Notes: generated by a model from the sequence alone, not told the origin. A stretch of DNA of 64,000 nt from Alistipes senegalensis (GCA_023664945.1 JAMPER010000001.1:308942-372941); one strand, 5' to 3'; positions 44,888 through 55,086 are shown, counted from the first letter of the stretch. Translations and numbers: made by a program.

Positions 44888-45556
44888 ATGGTGAAGAGTC
44901 TGCGGCAGGATTTTATCCGTTTTTCAGTGGATGCCGGGGTGCTGCGTTTTGGCGAATTTGTGACCAAGGCCGGGCGTACGTCCCCCTATTTTTTCAATGC
45001 GGGTCTTTTTAATGACGGGCAGTCTCTTGGCAGGCTGGCCGGTTTTTATGCGCAGACGCTTCTGGATGCCGGGGTGGATTTTGATATGCTGTATGGCCCG
45101 GCCTACAAGGGGATTCCGCTGGTGGCAGCTGTTGCAGTTGCCCTGGCGGAGAGGGGGCGCAATGTGCCTTTTGCCTATAACCGGAAGGAGGCCAAGGATC
45201 ACGGGGAAGGCGGTACGCTGGTTGGCGCGACGGTTAAGGGGCGGGTTGTGATTGTGGATGATGTGATTTCCGCAGGCACTTCTGTCAATGAATCGGTTGA
45301 GGTGATCCGGCAGGCTGGCGGGCAGCCGTCTGCCGTTTTGATTGCGCTTGACCGGATGGAGCGTTCCGGCAGGGAAGGGGCGCTGTCTGACCTTTCCGCT
45401 GTACAGGAAGTGATGAAAGCCTACCGGATGCCGGTGCTGTCTATTGCCAATTTGGATGACCTGATGGCTTATCTGGAGCAGGCCGGGGGGGATTCGGCCC
45501 TCTCGCAGTACCGGGGTGCGGTAGAGGCGTACCGCGCCCGCTATGGCGCTCTCTGA
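44888..45556 (+). CDS. pyrE: Orotate phosphoribosyltransferase
   Basis: PyrE joins orotate and PRPP to orotidine 5-phosphate in pyrimidine synthesis. The 222-residue protein has FGEFVTKAGRTSPYFFNAGLF at the N-terminus, GPAYKGIPL, the flexible-loop FAYNRKEAKDHGEGG and the PRPP motif VVIVDDVISAGTSVNE. It follows trpB by 26 bases. It converges with moeB/thiF, four bases between stops. Confidence 0.97.
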   Translation: MVKSLRQDFIRFSVDAGVLRFGEFVTKAGRTSPYFFNAGLFNDGQSLGRLAGFYAQTLLDAGVDFDMLYGPAYKGIPLVAAVAVALAERGRNVPFAYNRKEAKDHGEGGTLVGATVKGRVVIVDDVISAGTSVNESVEVIRQAGGQPSAVLIALDRMERSGREGALSDLSAVQEVMKAYRMPVLSIANLDDLMAYLEQAGGDSALSQYRGAVEAYRARYGAL

Positions 45557-45560
45557 CAGC

Positions 45561-46316
45561 TCAGGCGCCCTGGCTGCCGCAGACCGGGCAGGCGGCGTTG
45601 CGGCCAAGGTTCATTTGCGTCCAGGTCATTTTGAGGCCATCCAAAAGCAGGAGCCTGCCAGCCAGTGATTCGCCGATGCCGGCAACAAGCTTTAGGGCTT
45701 CTGCCGCCTGGGTAACGCCGATTAAGCCGACTATCGGGGCAAAGACGCCAAATTGTGCGGCTTTTCTGTCCTGGAAGGGCTGATCGGCCGGAAAGAGGCA
45801 GGAATAGCAGGGCGCTGCCGGGTTTCTCATGTCATAGACGGAGACTTGTCCGTCAAACCGGAGTACGGAGCCGGATACCAGCGGGAGGCGGCGCCTGACG
45901 CAAACCCGGTTGATGGTATGGCGGGTGGCAAAGTTGTCGCTGCAATCCAGGACGACGGAGGCGGTTTGTGCCAGCTCAAGCAGGCGGGATTCGTTTGGCC
46001 TTTCATTGATGGCAATGACTTCCACATCCGGATTGAGGCGGGCTAGTGTCTGTTTTCCTGAAAGGACTTTGGGCATACCAATGCTGTCTGTCATGTGCAG
46101 GATTTGGCGGTGCAGGTTGGTCAGGTCAACGGTGTCATCGTCCACCAGGGTGATTTTGCCGATGCCGCTTGAAGCCAGGTAACAGCAGGCGGGCGACCCC
46201 AAGCCGCCCGCACCGATGACCAGCGCATGGGCGGCCAGGATGTTTTCCTGGCCTGTTTCCCCCATTTCCTTTAGCAGGATGTGGCGGGAATACCGTTCGG
46301 CTTGATGGCTGTTCAT
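45561..46316 (-). CDS. moeB: MoeB/ThiF-family adenylyltransferase
   Basis: A 251-residue E1-like enzyme that adenylates the C-terminal Gly of a ubiquitin-like sulfur carrier (MoaD or ThiS). RYSRHILLKEMGETGQENIL and VIGAGGLGSPACCYLASSGIGKITLVDDDTV form the nucleotide-binding site, LTNLHRQILH follows, and the zinc cysteines are in CYSCLFP and CPVCGS. Which carrier is served cannot be told, since no moaD or thiS lies nearby. It is the last gene of the gpmA-envC-ctpA-moeB minus-strand group. Confidence 0.92.
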   Translation of the reverse strand: MNSHQAERYSRHILLKEMGETGQENILAAHALVIGAGGLGSPACCYLASSGIGKITLVDDDTVDLTNLHRQILHMTDSIGMPKVLSGKQTLARLNPDVEVIAINERPNESRLLELAQTASVVLDCSDNFATRHTINRVCVRRRLPLVSGSVLRFDGQVSVYDMRNPAAPCYSCLFPADQPFQDRKAAQFGVFAPIVGLIGVTQAAEALKLVAGIGESLAGRLLLLDGLKMTWTQMNLGRNAACPVCGSQGA

Positions 46317-46328
46317 TTGGCGTATTGC

Positions 46329-47753
46329 CTATTTCCCGGTTTTTTCATTCTTTTTGCCGCTTTTTTCTTCGGCCTGGTTTTTGGAAATTTTGACCGGCAG
46401 GCCTTTGAGGTGATTTAAGGCTTGTTTTAACTGGAAGTCGTCCTTGCTGCCGTATTCAAGCGGTTTGTATTTGCCATTTAAGATACGTTCTTCTTCCTCG
46501 CTGTTGACTTGCCGGGTTTCGGGAGCGGCCGGGGCGGCATCATTGGAGAGGTGTTTCAGAAGGTCGGCCTCCCTCAGGCGCAGGCTGTTGTAGCCATCGC
46601 CTTCCGGGGTTTCTTCCACAACCAGATCGGGGACGATGCCTTTGGCCTGGATGGAACGTCCGCTTGGCGTGTAATAGCGTGCGGTGGTGAGCTTGATGGC
46701 AGTATCGGGCGAGATTTGGCGGACGGTTTGCACAGAGCCTTTGCCAAAGGTTTGCGTGCCCATGATAACGGCCCGCTTGTGGTCTTGCAGCGCGCCGGCC
46801 ACAATTTCGGAAGCGGAAGCGGAACCGGTGTTGACCAGCACGACCATGGGAACGGTCTTGATTTGTTTCGGAAGGGCGGAAAGGGGATCGTTCATCTGCC
46901 GCCCCGCATAAAATTCGGGCCGGGCAAAGAAGGCGGCTTTGGATTCGGGCAGCTGGCCGTTGGTGGAAACGACAAGCACATCCTGCGGCAGGAAGATGGA
47001 AGCCACGCCGATGGCGCCCGGCAGGATGCCGCCCGGATCGTTCCGCAGATCCAGGACCAGCCCTTTAAGATGCGGATTTTTTGCATAGATGGCGCTGATT
47101 TTTGCCGCTAGGTCTTCTACAGTGGGTTCCTGGAACTGGGCGACCCGCAGCCAGGCATAGCCCGGTTCAATGATTCTGGATTTGACGCTCTGGACGCGGA
47201 TTTCCTCGCGCACGATGGTGAGCACCAGCGGCTTGTTCCCGTTTTTCCGGACGATGGTCAGCACGATTTTGGTTTGCGGTTCTCCCCGCATTCTTTTGAC
47301 AGCTTCATCCAGTGTCATATCTTTGACGGAAACGCCATCCAGCCGGGTAATCAGGTCTCCCGGCTTGATTCCTGCGCGGTAGGCAGGGGTATCTTCAATG
47401 GGGGAAATGACCTTGATGAAGCCGTCTTCGGTTCCCACTTCAATGCCCAGGCCGCCAAAGCGCCCCTGGGTGCCTTCTTTCAGTTCTTTGAGCGCTTTGG
47501 CATCAAGGTAGGCGGAGTGCGGATCAAGCGAGGCGACCATGCCGGAGATGGCTTCGGTGAGCAGCTTTTTATCGTCAACCGGTTCGACGTAGTCGGTTTT
47601 GATAAGCCCGAAGACATCGGAGAGCTGCCTTAGTTCGTCCAGGGGAAGCGGGGCCGTCTGTTTCTGCGCCATGGCAGAAAATTGTGTAGAGACGGCAATG
47701 CCTGTCAGTATGCCTAATCCGATCAGGATGAAATTGCGAATTTTTCCCTTCAT
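46329..47753 (-). CDS. ctpA: S41-family carboxyl-terminal processing protease
   Basis: A 474-residue periplasmic serine protease of the CtpA/Prc type. An N-terminal membrane segment (NFILIGLGILTGIAVSTQFSAMA) is followed by a PDZ domain at about residues 90-170 (GGLGIEVGTEDGFIKVISPIEDTPAYRAG) and the S41 domain with the catalytic Ser in NTGSASASEIVAGALQDH and the Lys in FGKGSVQ. It ends in a Lys-rich tail. It lies three bases from envC, so both are probably co-transcribed and both act on the cell wall or its enzymes. Confidence 0.95.
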   Translation of the reverse strand: MKGKIRNFILIGLGILTGIAVSTQFSAMAQKQTAPLPLDELRQLSDVFGLIKTDYVEPVDDKKLLTEAISGMVASLDPHSAYLDAKALKELKEGTQGRFGGLGIEVGTEDGFIKVISPIEDTPAYRAGIKPGDLITRLDGVSVKDMTLDEAVKRMRGEPQTKIVLTIVRKNGNKPLVLTIVREEIRVQSVKSRIIEPGYAWLRVAQFQEPTVEDLAAKISAIYAKNPHLKGLVLDLRNDPGGILPGAIGVASIFLPQDVLVVSTNGQLPESKAAFFARPEFYAGRQMNDPLSALPKQIKTVPMVVLVNTGSASASEIVAGALQDHKRAVIMGTQTFGKGSVQTVRQISPDTAIKLTTARYYTPSGRSIQAKGIVPDLVVEETPEGDGYNSLRLREADLLKHLSNDAAPAAPETRQVNSEEEERILNGKYKPLEYGSKDDFQLKQALNHLKGLPVKISKNQAEEKSGKKNEKTGK

Positions 47754-47756
47754 ATC

Positions 47757-49178
47757 TCACCTAGTGGTTACCCAGCCCATCGGGTCAAAAGCCTGCCCGT
47801 TTCTGCGCATTTCGAAGTATAAACCGGTTTGTGTATTATCGCTGCTGTTGCCTACGCTGGCGATGACATCGCCGCCTTTGACATTGTCGCCGACCTTCCT
47901 TTTCAAGGTTTGCGCATTGGCATAGATGGTCATGTATTGTGCGCCGTGATCGACAATGATCAGGTTGCCGAAACCGCGCAGCCAGTCGGCAAAAACGACT
48001 TCGCCGTTGGCTACGCAGCGTATTTCCGCCCCATGCGGGCTTTGGATGAAGATGCCTTTCCAGCTTGGCCCGTCGGCCCGCCTGGAGCCGTAATGCGCTG
48101 TGATGGTTCCCTTGACCGGCAGTTTCATGCGGCCCCGCTGTTTGGCGAAGGTGCTTTTTGCCGATTCGGCATCGGCCACGGCTTCGACTTGTTGCGGTTT
48201 TTTGCCGGTTTTTTGCGCCCTTTTCCGGGCTTCAGCCGCTTTTCTTGCCGCTGCCGCTTTGCGCTGTTCCGCTATTTTTTTCGTCAGGTTATCAACTAGG
48301 GCGGAGAGGCGTTTTTCGTCCTGTTGCAGTTTTTCGGCCTGTTTGCGCTGCTGTTCAAGCCGGGATGAAAGCTGTGCCAGCAATACGGCGTGCCCGGCTT
48401 TTTCTTTTTCGAGTTTTTGTTTTTGCGTCAGTTTTTCGCGGGAGATTTTTTCCAGTTCCTGTTTGGCTGAAGCGGTTTGGACGCGCTTGTTGTCAACGGC
48501 GTTCAGGTTGGCGCGAAGCGACAGGGTCAGCTCGGCCTGTGCTTCGGAAAGGTAAGTCATGTATTGCAGTTCGCGGATGATCCGGTTGGGGTTGTCGCCG
48601 GACAAGAGGAGTTTCATGCGGTCTTCGTTTCCGGAAATATACTGGTTTTGCAGCAGGCGGGCGAGTTTTTCCTGTTGTTGGGCAATGGTGGTTTCAAGCC
48701 GTGACTGTTCGGCTGTCAGGCGGTCCAGCCGGGCTTCGGTGGAAGACTGTTTTTTTTCCAGTTCCTGGATGGTGCGATTGGTGTTTTTGATGGCTTCTTC
48801 TGACTGGGCCAGGGTATCGGCAGCTTTGCCTTTTTCTGTTTCGGTTTTGCCGATTTCCTTTTTCAGGTTGGAGAGCTGTTCGCGTACTTTCCCCCGCTCT
48901 GTTTCGGCAGCCTGTTTCTGGCGGGTGCTGTCGGCGGGTTTTGCCGGTTTTTTTGCCGCCGGTTTGGCTGCTTTGGATGGGGTGCTTTTCGCCGGTTTGG
49001 CGGCGGCAGCCTGCGTTTTTGCGGTTCCTTTTTTTGCCTGCTGGGCAGCGGCAGGCAAAGACGCAAATATGACTGGCAAAAAGAGGGCAAGCAGGCAGGC
49101 AAAGAAGCCGTGCCCGGTTTTGTTTGCGGTGGCCGGCAGGCGGGAAAGGGGGCGGCAGGCCTCGCTAGACGGTTTCAT
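47757..49178 (-). CDS. envC: EnvC-like murein hydrolase activator, degenerate LytM domain
   Basis: A 473-residue secreted protein. A signal peptide ([23 protein letters not shown]) precedes a Lys/Ala/Pro-rich stretch, two long coiled-coil regions (about residues 85-200 and 220-340) and a C-terminal LytM/M23 domain. In that domain the zinc ligands are missing: [11 protein letters not shown] replaces the H-K-G-x-D motif and [10 protein letters not shown] the H-x-H motif. This fits EnvC, which activates amidases AmiA/AmiB for daughter-cell separation rather than cutting itself. The start overlaps gpmA by 14 bases. Confidence 0.92.
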   Translation of the reverse strand: MKPSSEACRPLSRLPATANKTGHGFFACLLALFLPVIFASLPAAAQQAKKGTAKTQAAAAKPAKSTPSKAAKPAAKKPAKPADSTRQKQAAETERGKVREQLSNLKKEIGKTETEKGKAADTLAQSEEAIKNTNRTIQELEKKQSSTEARLDRLTAEQSRLETTIAQQQEKLARLLQNQYISGNEDRMKLLLSGDNPNRIIRELQYMTYLSEAQAELTLSLRANLNAVDNKRVQTASAKQELEKISREKLTQKQKLEKEKAGHAVLLAQLSSRLEQQRKQAEKLQQDEKRLSALVDNLTKKIAEQRKAAAARKAAEARKRAQKTGKKPQQVEAVADAESAKSTFAKQRGRMKLPVKGTITAHYGSRRADGPSWKGIFIQSPHGAEIRCVANGEVVFADWLRGFGNLIIVDHGAQYMTIYANAQTLKRKVGDNVKGGDVIASVGNSSDNTQTGLYFEMRRNGQAFDPMGWVTTR

Positions 49179-49863
49179 CCAGATAATAGTGCCGGACAGG
49201 TTTTAAGCTGCTGTCCAGTTCATAGACGATCGGGCGTCCGGTGGGAATATTCAGTCCGGCGATGTTTTCATCACTGATTTGATCCAGTTCTTTTATCAGG
49301 GCGCGCAGGCTGTTGCCGTGGGCGGCAATCAAGATGCGCCTGCCTTCCCGGATTTGGGGGGCGATGGTCTCGTTCCATAGCGGCATGACGCGGGCAACGG
49401 TGTCTTTTAAGCTTTCTGTGAGGGGAATCTGTTCGCGGTCAAGCGCGCGGTAGGCCGGGTTGGAAAAAGAGGCGCGCGGATCATCAGGCGAAAGGGAATT
49501 GGGCGGGGTGGCATAGCTTCTCCGCCAGATGTGAACCTGCTCATCGCCATATTGCCGGGCGGTTTCTGCCTTGTTCAGCCCCTGGAGCGCGCCATAGTGC
49601 CTTTCATTGAGGCGCCACTCGCACGAGACCGGCAGCCACATCCTGTCCATTTCTTCCAGGACTGTCCAGAGGGTGCGGATGGCGCGTTTCAGAACAGAGG
49701 TGTAGGCGAGGTCAAATTCAAATCCGGCCTGGCGCAGGATGCGGCCTGCCTGCCGGGCTTCGTTTTTTCCCTGTTCGGTCAGGTCAACATCTGTCCATCC
49801 TGTAAAGCGGTTTTCCAGGTTCCAGGCGGATTGTCCGTGCCGCATGAATACGATTTTGTGCAT
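49165..49863 (-). CDS. gpmA: 2,3-bisphosphoglycerate-dependent phosphoglycerate mutase
   Basis: GpmA interconverts 3- and 2-phosphoglycerate in glycolysis and gluconeogenesis. The 232-residue protein has the phosphohistidine motif [24 protein letters not shown] at the N-terminus, [16 protein letters not shown], and the second catalytic His in [14 protein letters not shown]. It is the first gene of the minus-strand gpmA-envC-ctpA-moeB group and is divergent from the rhodanese gene with about 90 bases between. Confidence 0.97.
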   Translation of the reverse strand: MHKIVFMRHGQSAWNLENRFTGWTDVDLTEQGKNEARQAGRILRQAGFEFDLAYTSVLKRAIRTLWTVLEEMDRMWLPVSCEWRLNERHYGALQGLNKAETARQYGDEQVHIWRRSYATPPNSLSPDDPRASFSNPAYRALDREQIPLTESLKDTVARVMPLWNETIAPQIREGRRILIAAHGNSLRALIKELDQISDENIAGLNIPTGRPIVYELDSSLKPVRHYYLDETV

Positions 49864-49911
49864 AGTTGAAAATGAAATGGAAGTATCACGAATGTCTGCT
49901 GGTTTCTATTT

Positions 49912-49917
49912 TATAAT
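49912..49917 (+). promoter_or_regulatory. Candidate -10 element for the rhodanese-grxC-secB-gpsA group
   Basis: An exact TATAAT on the plus strand, about 37 bases before the rhodanese start. No clear -35 was found. The same AT-rich 90-base interval must also carry the gpmA promoter. Confidence 0.4.
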
Positions 49918-49953
49918 GTACCGGTTTTGTAATCGATAATCCAGACGGGAAAT

Positions 49954-50355
49954 ATGCTGAATTTTATTTGGGATAATATTTTTTTGATTGGCGTGGTGGC
50001 CTATTGCATTCTGGCTTTGCTGTGGCCGAAAATCCGCCGGGGAGCCCGCATCAGCCATACGGCGGCAACCAACCTGATCAACAAAGGAAAGGCGGCCATT
50101 ATTGATATCCGGAGCCAGCAGGACTACAAGGCGGGGCATTTGTTAAACGCCATCCATCTCCCGTACGATTCGCTGGAAAAGCAGCTTTCCCGTATTGACA
50201 AGCTCAAGTCGCAGCCGGTGATTGTGGTATGCGGCGACGGCAAGCTTTCGCGGACGGCTTCGGATTTCCTGCGAAAATCCGGGTTTACGCAGGTTTACAG
50301 CCTAGATGGCGGCATGGACGGCTGGCGCAAGAACGGCCTGCCGGTTACCCAGTAA
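49954..50355 (+). CDS. Membrane-anchored rhodanese-like protein
   Basis: A 133-residue protein with one N-terminal membrane segment (FIWDNIFLIGVVAYCILALLW) and a rhodanese domain. The active-site Cys is in VIVVCGDGKLSRTA and the domain ends DGGMDGWRKNGLP. By analogy with YibN-like proteins the domain faces the cytoplasm. The sulfur acceptor is unknown. It is the first gene of a run with grxC, secB and gpsA that recurs in betaproteobacteria. Confidence 0.9.
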   Translation: MLNFIWDNIFLIGVVAYCILALLWPKIRRGARISHTAATNLINKGKAAIIDIRSQQDYKAGHLLNAIHLPYDSLEKQLSRIDKLKSQPVIVVCGDGKLSRTASDFLRKSGFTQVYSLDGGMDGWRKNGLPVTQ

Positions 50356-50370
50356 CGGCGCGGGGAAGGT

Positions 50371-50634
50371 ATGGCGGCGCACGTTGTGATGTACACCAAG
50401 AAGGTGTGTCCTTACTGTGTGATGGCGGAAAAGCTGCTGCAATCGAGAGGGGTGCAGCAGATTGAAAAAATTTTTATTGACGGGGATGAGCGCCTTCGCG
50501 ACCAGATGATGGCGAAAACCGGACGGCGCACGGTCCCGCAAATCTATATTGGCGAAAGGCATGTCGGCGGGTATGACGATCTGGCTGCCCTGGACAAGCA
50601 GGGCAGCCTGGTATCCCTGCTGGAAGAAAACTGA
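50371..50634 (+). CDS. grxC: Glutaredoxin 3
   Basis: An 87-residue glutathione-dependent thiol oxidoreductase with the CPYC active site (MYTKKVCPYCVMAEKLL) and the TVPQIYIGERHVGGYDDL glutathione-binding block. It depends on the glutathione made by gshA-gshB elsewhere in the window. It is 15 bases after the rhodanese gene with a GGGGAAGG ribosome-binding site. Confidence 0.97.
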   Translation: MAAHVVMYTKKVCPYCVMAEKLLQSRGVQQIEKIFIDGDERLRDQMMAKTGRRTVPQIYIGERHVGGYDDLAALDKQGSLVSLLEEN

Positions 50635-50670
50635 CGCCTTTTGTTTATCAATCAACCGGAGCCTATTGAT

Positions 50671-51165
50671 ATGTCTTCTGAAGCAACACCTGAAAATTCC
50701 CAGCCGATATTCCAGCTTCAAACGGTTTATCTGAAAGATCTTTCGCTGGAGCAGCCGAATTCGCCGGCCATTTTCCTGGAACAGAAAATGCCGGATTTGC
50801 AGATTGCCGTCAATGTCGGTGTGGAAGCGCTGGGGGAAACGACGTATGAGACTTCGGTGCGGGTGACGCTGACGGCGAAGGTCGGCGACAAGACGGCTTA
50901 TCTGATTGAGGGCAAGCAGGCAGGGATATTCGAGGTGCGCAATTTGCCCAAGGAAACGCTGGACAAGGTGCTTTATATTTCCTGCGCCAGCATTGTGTAT
51001 CCTTACCTCAGGGCCAATATTGCGGATATTGTGCTGCGTTCCGGTTTTCCGCCTGTTCATCTGGTGGAAATCAATTTCGAGGCTTATTACCACGAGCGCG
51101 TGAAGCAGGAACAGGCACGGCAGCAGCAAGCTGCGCCTGCCGCTTCTGATGCGCCGCAATCATGA
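50671..51165 (+). CDS. secB: Protein-export chaperone SecB
   Basis: SecB keeps some preproteins unfolded and hands them to SecA. The 164-residue protein shows PIFQLQTVYLKDLSLEQPNSPAIFL and the NVGVEALGETTYETSVRVTLTAKVGDKTAYLIEGKQAGIF strands, with the conserved YPYLRANIADIVLRSGFPPVHL helix. ATG at 50671 was chosen because GGAG lies nine bases upstream; the frame is open ten codons further. Confidence 0.97.
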   Translation: MSSEATPENSQPIFQLQTVYLKDLSLEQPNSPAIFLEQKMPDLQIAVNVGVEALGETTYETSVRVTLTAKVGDKTAYLIEGKQAGIFEVRNLPKETLDKVLYISCASIVYPYLRANIADIVLRSGFPPVHLVEINFEAYYHERVKQEQARQQQAAPAASDAPQS

Positions 51166-51230
51166 TTTGCCCGGTCTGCCCGGCGGCAGTTTTGTCTGTC
51201 TGCCGTGGCCTTTGAGTGCAGGTACAGGCC

Positions 51231-52238
51231 ATGAATATTACGGTTTTGGGCGCGGGTTCCTGGGGAACAGCTATGGCCATGGCGCTGGCCAGGCGTCATG
51301 CGGTGATGCTGTGGGGCAGGAATGCCGCCGCCATGTCCGAGGTGGCGGCACTCAGGGAAAACCGGCCGGCGCTGCCGGGATTCGCCTTGCCTAAAGGGCT
51401 TGTGCCAACGGCAGATTTTGACGCGGCGGTTGCCCATGCGCAGGGCGGGGACGCGCTTCTCTTTATTGCGACGTCTGTTGCCGGATTGCGGGAGGTGGCG
51501 CAAAGGCTGAAGGCGGCGGGGGGCGCCAATCTGGTTTGGCTGTGCAAGGGGTTTGAGGAAAAGACAGGGCTGCTTCCCCACCAGGTGATTGCCCAGGTTT
51601 TTCCTGAGACGGTGAGGTGCGGGGTTTTATCCGGCCCTTCGTTTGCCCAGGAGGTGGCGGCCGGGCTGCCGTGCGCACTGACGATTGCATCGGCTTCGCC
51701 CGGCCTGCGGCAGCAGGTGGTGGAGGCGGCGAATTCCGGCAATATGCGGATTTATTCCAGCCATGACGTGACAGGCGTTGAGGTGGGCGGCGCGGTCAAG
51801 AATATCCTGGCGATTGCCGCCGGTTTATCTGACGGTATGGGACTGGGGGCCAATGCGCGGGCGGCCTTGATGACGCGCGGGCTGGCCGAGATGACCCGGC
51901 TCGGCGTGGCGCTGGGCGGCCGTCAGGAAACTTTTATGGGGTTGACCGGCATGGGCGACCTGATTTTAACCTGTACCGGCGATTTGTCGCGCAATCGCCG
52001 TGTGGGCCTGGCTTTGGCAAAGGGCAAGCCGCTGGCGGCCATTGTTGAAGAGCTGGGCCATGTTGCCGAAGGGGTGCGCTGTGCGCAGGCGGTGAGTGCC
52101 CTTGCCACTCGGTATCGGGTGGAAATGCCGGTTACCCACGCTGTGGCAGGGGTGTTGTTTGACGGCGTGCCGCCGGATGAAACGGTGGCACGGCTGCTTG
52201 CCCGGCATGCGCGGGACGAGGCGGATACGGTTTATTAA
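51231..52238 (+). CDS. gpsA: Glycerol-3-phosphate dehydrogenase (NAD(P)+)
   Basis: GpsA reduces dihydroxyacetone phosphate to sn-glycerol 3-phosphate for phospholipids. The 335-residue protein has the Rossmann motif [18 protein letters not shown], the [21 protein letters not shown] block and the catalytic-Lys region [14 protein letters not shown], with [27 protein letters not shown] at 51231 starts the Rossmann strand directly; GTG at 51216 is the alternative. It converges with glnE. Confidence 0.96.
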   Translation: MNITVLGAGSWGTAMAMALARRHAVMLWGRNAAAMSEVAALRENRPALPGFALPKGLVPTADFDAAVAHAQGGDALLFIATSVAGLREVAQRLKAAGGANLVWLCKGFEEKTGLLPHQVIAQVFPETVRCGVLSGPSFAQEVAAGLPCALTIASASPGLRQQVVEAANSGNMRIYSSHDVTGVEVGGAVKNILAIAAGLSDGMGLGANARAALMTRGLAEMTRLGVALGGRQETFMGLTGMGDLILTCTGDLSRNRRVGLALAKGKPLAAIVEELGHVAEGVRCAQAVSALATRYRVEMPVTHAVAGVLFDGVPPDETVARLLARHARDEADTVY

Positions 52239-52253
52239 GCCGGTTTTCTCCTG

Positions 52254-54974
52254 TTATGCCGCAGTAAAGACTTTGTCCCACAGTTTTTTGACGCAGGCAA
52301 TTTCTTCTTCGACTTCGCCGGTTTCAACGCGCGAAACTTCTGCTCCCTGCATCCGGATCTGGTGCTGCCGCCGCCTGAAATGCCGGTAGATGCCCGCGAC
52401 TGCCTCTCCCTTTTCCGGGGGGATGAGCCCGATTTTCCCGCACAGGACGAGCAGGGCAATGTTGCCGATGTTGCCGGTGAGTTCCGGATGGGTAGAGGCG
52501 TGCGCCAGGATGAGGTACTGGACGATGAATTCGATATCAATCATGCCGCCGGTATCATGTTTCAGGTCAAAAAGCTGCGAATGGTTCGGGTGGGCATCGT
52601 GCATTTTTTCCCGGATGGAAAAAACGTCCTGTTTCAGCCGGTTGATATCGCGGGGCTGTTGCAGGATGGTGCTGCGGACGGCTTCGAACTGTTCGCCGAT
52701 GCGTTTGTCGCCGGCGCAAAAACGGGCGCGGGTGAGCGCCTGGTGTTCCCAGGTCCAGGCGGCTTCTTTCTGGTATTTTTTGAATGAGGCCAGGCTGGAA
52801 ACCATCAGTCCGCTGGCGCCGTCCGGCCGCAGGGCAATATCAATATCAAACAGCCGTCCGGCCGAGGTCGGGCTGGTCATCCAGGTGATGAAGCGCTGCG
52901 CCAGGCGGGCGTACAGCACGGGCGCATCGGCGTGATCATCGTCGTAAAGGAAGATGAGGTCAAGGTCGGAGGCATATCCCAGTTCTTTTCCGCCCAGTTT
53001 CCCGTAGGCAATGACGGCAAAGCGGGGGGTATCGGTGTGGCGGCCGGGCATGGCCAGCCAGGCTTCGCGAATGACGGCCTCGATCATGATATCGGCCAGC
53101 CGGGAGAGGTGGTCTGCCAGGCGTTCGACTGTCAGCGCGCCTTCCAGGTCTTGCGCCAGGAGCCGGAAGAGCTGGGCATGGTGCATATCTCGCAAAATAT
53201 CCATCTGGCGTTCTGTATCGCCCCTGCCGGCGGCAAGCTGGCTGTCAAGCTCGGCGGTGAAGGCTTGCCAGTCCGGGGGGGAAAGCAGGGTCCGTGCATC
53301 CAGCAGTTCGTCCAACAGGATGGGATGGCGGGCCAGGTAGCGGGCGGCCCAGTCGCTGGCATCCATCATGCGGATGACCCGGCTTAGGGTGCCCGGGTAT
53401 TCTGTCAGAAGCGAGAGGTAGGCGGCGCGCCGGGCAATGGATTCCAGGAAGTCTATCAGTCTTGACAGGCACAAGGGCGAGTGGGCGCAATGGGCGGTTA
53501 TCTGGGGAAGCGCCAGGTTGATGAGGGAAATAAGGCGAGACCGGCTGGTGTCGGACAGTGACTGGATGCGGGCGGTTTTCCACAGCGAGAGGATACGGCG
53601 GGCTGCTTCGCCGGCTTCATGGAATCCGATGGCGGACAGCCTGGCTTCCATGGCGGCGAGTTGTTCGTCTTCATCCTGGTTGACAAGGACGGGCTGGTGC
53701 AGCACTTTTTCCTGGGGAGCGGTTTTGTCGCTGAAGATGGCGTCAAACTGGGCGGCGACAAAGGCGCGGTGTTCCTGGAGTGCCTGGAAAAGGGCGTTTT
53801 CATCAGGAAGCCCCATCATGGCGGCAATGCGCGCCATGTCTTCTGCCTGGGAAGGCAGGACATGTGTCTGGGCGTCGTCCAGGTATTGCAGGCGGTGCTC
53901 AAGATTGCGCAGGAAGGTGTAGGACTCGAGGAGTTTTGCGGCAACTTCCGGTTCGATCTGCCGTTTTTCGGCAAGCACTTGCAGCATTTCGCGGGTAGAG
54001 CGGTTCCTGAAGGCGATATCCCGCCCGCCCCGGATGAGCTGGAACATCTGGGTTAAAAATTCGATTTCACGGATGCCGCCCCGCCCCAGTTTGACGTTGT
54101 TGTTGCGTTCGGGATGCATTTTTTCCTGCCGCAGGACTTCGGCGCGGATTTGCCGGTGCATGTCGCGAATGGCGTCGATGACGCCGTAATCCAGGTAACG
54201 CCGGTATATGAAGGGCAGCACGACTTTCTTTAGCGCTTCCCAGTCTTTTATCTTGCCTGTCAGCGCACGGGCCTTGATCCAGGCGTAGCGTTCCCATTCG
54301 CGTCCCTGGACGATGAAGTATTGTTCAACGGCATTGATGCTGCTGACCAGCGGGCCGGATGCACCGTTGGGGCGCAAGGCCATATCAACGCGGAAGACCA
54401 GGCCGTCTTCGCTGATTTCGGAGAGAGCGTTGATGAGGCGCTTGCCCAGCCGGGTAAAGAATTCCTGGTTGGACAGTCCCCTTTGTCCCGGTTCTGTGCG
54501 GGTTTCGCCGTTTTCGGGGTAAACAAAGATGAGGTCAATATCGGAGGAGACGTTCAGTTCGCCGCCGCCCAGTTTGCCCATGCCCAAAACGATGAGTTCC
54601 TGTGTTTCGCCGGAAACGGCCCCGATGGGGACGCCGTGGGCTGCGGTCATTTCTTTTGTCAAAGCATCAAGCAGGGTGGAGACGGCAAATTCGGCAAAGG
54701 CTGTCATGGCGCTGACGACTTCGTTTAAGTCTGCCTTGCTTGCCAGGTCACGGCAGATTAACCCGGCGACGACCAGGTTTCTCACCCGGCGCATGGCGCG
54801 GGGAAGTGAAAAGCCCGCATCGGTTTCCTGTTTTAAGAGGGCGGCAAAATCCAGCCCGGAAAAGTCCCGTGGGGAGAGGGATTCAATCTGTTTTTCTCTG
54901 GCGGGCTGGTCGGCATTGAGCCAGTGCATGTAAAATCGGGAAGCGGCTGTTGCCGGTAAAAGAGAAGGCGCCAT
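52254..54974 (-). CDS. glnE: Bifunctional glutamine synthetase adenylyltransferase/deadenylase
   Basis: GlnE adds and removes AMP on glutamine synthetase according to PII signalling and glutamine. The 906-residue protein has two nucleotidyltransferase domains: one in the N-terminal half with GGGELNVSSDIDLIFVYPEN (about residue 165) and one in the C-terminal half with GGKELGYASDLDLIFLYDDD (about residue 665), each with the two Asp that bind metal. LGRGGIREIEFLTQMFQLI is a family signature between them. It is a single minus-strand gene, divergent from yhdP with about 110 bases between. Confidence 0.95.
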   Translation of the reverse strand: MAPSLLPATAASRFYMHWLNADQPAREKQIESLSPRDFSGLDFAALLKQETDAGFSLPRAMRRVRNLVVAGLICRDLASKADLNEVVSAMTAFAEFAVSTLLDALTKEMTAAHGVPIGAVSGETQELIVLGMGKLGGGELNVSSDIDLIFVYPENGETRTEPGQRGLSNQEFFTRLGKRLINALSEISEDGLVFRVDMALRPNGASGPLVSSINAVEQYFIVQGREWERYAWIKARALTGKIKDWEALKKVVLPFIYRRYLDYGVIDAIRDMHRQIRAEVLRQEKMHPERNNNVKLGRGGIREIEFLTQMFQLIRGGRDIAFRNRSTREMLQVLAEKRQIEPEVAAKLLESYTFLRNLEHRLQYLDDAQTHVLPSQAEDMARIAAMMGLPDENALFQALQEHRAFVAAQFDAIFSDKTAPQEKVLHQPVLVNQDEDEQLAAMEARLSAIGFHEAGEAARRILSLWKTARIQSLSDTSRSRLISLINLALPQITAHCAHSPLCLSRLIDFLESIARRAAYLSLLTEYPGTLSRVIRMMDASDWAARYLARHPILLDELLDARTLLSPPDWQAFTAELDSQLAAGRGDTERQMDILRDMHHAQLFRLLAQDLEGALTVERLADHLSRLADIMIEAVIREAWLAMPGRHTDTPRFAVIAYGKLGGKELGYASDLDLIFLYDDDHADAPVLYARLAQRFITWMTSPTSAGRLFDIDIALRPDGASGLMVSSLASFKKYQKEAAWTWEHQALTRARFCAGDKRIGEQFEAVRSTILQQPRDINRLKQDVFSIREKMHDAHPNHSQLFDLKHDTGGMIDIEFIVQYLILAHASTHPELTGNIGNIALLVLCGKIGLIPPEKGEAVAGIYRHFRRRQHQIRMQGAEVSRVETGEVEEEIACVKKLWDKVFTAA

Positions 54975-55086
54975 ATTGCTGAACCGGGAAATGACTTTAT
55001 CAGGGAAAACAGGCGGCGGTGCCGGCCAGAAGCTGGCTGGCAGTTAGCCTTTGTCCCATTTTACGCTTAACTACCCGTTTTTATCC

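Noticed and set aside
51184-51205. CGGCAG/CTGCCG hairpin between secB and gpsA as a terminator
   Set aside because: The stem is short, the loop is ten bases and no T-run follows.
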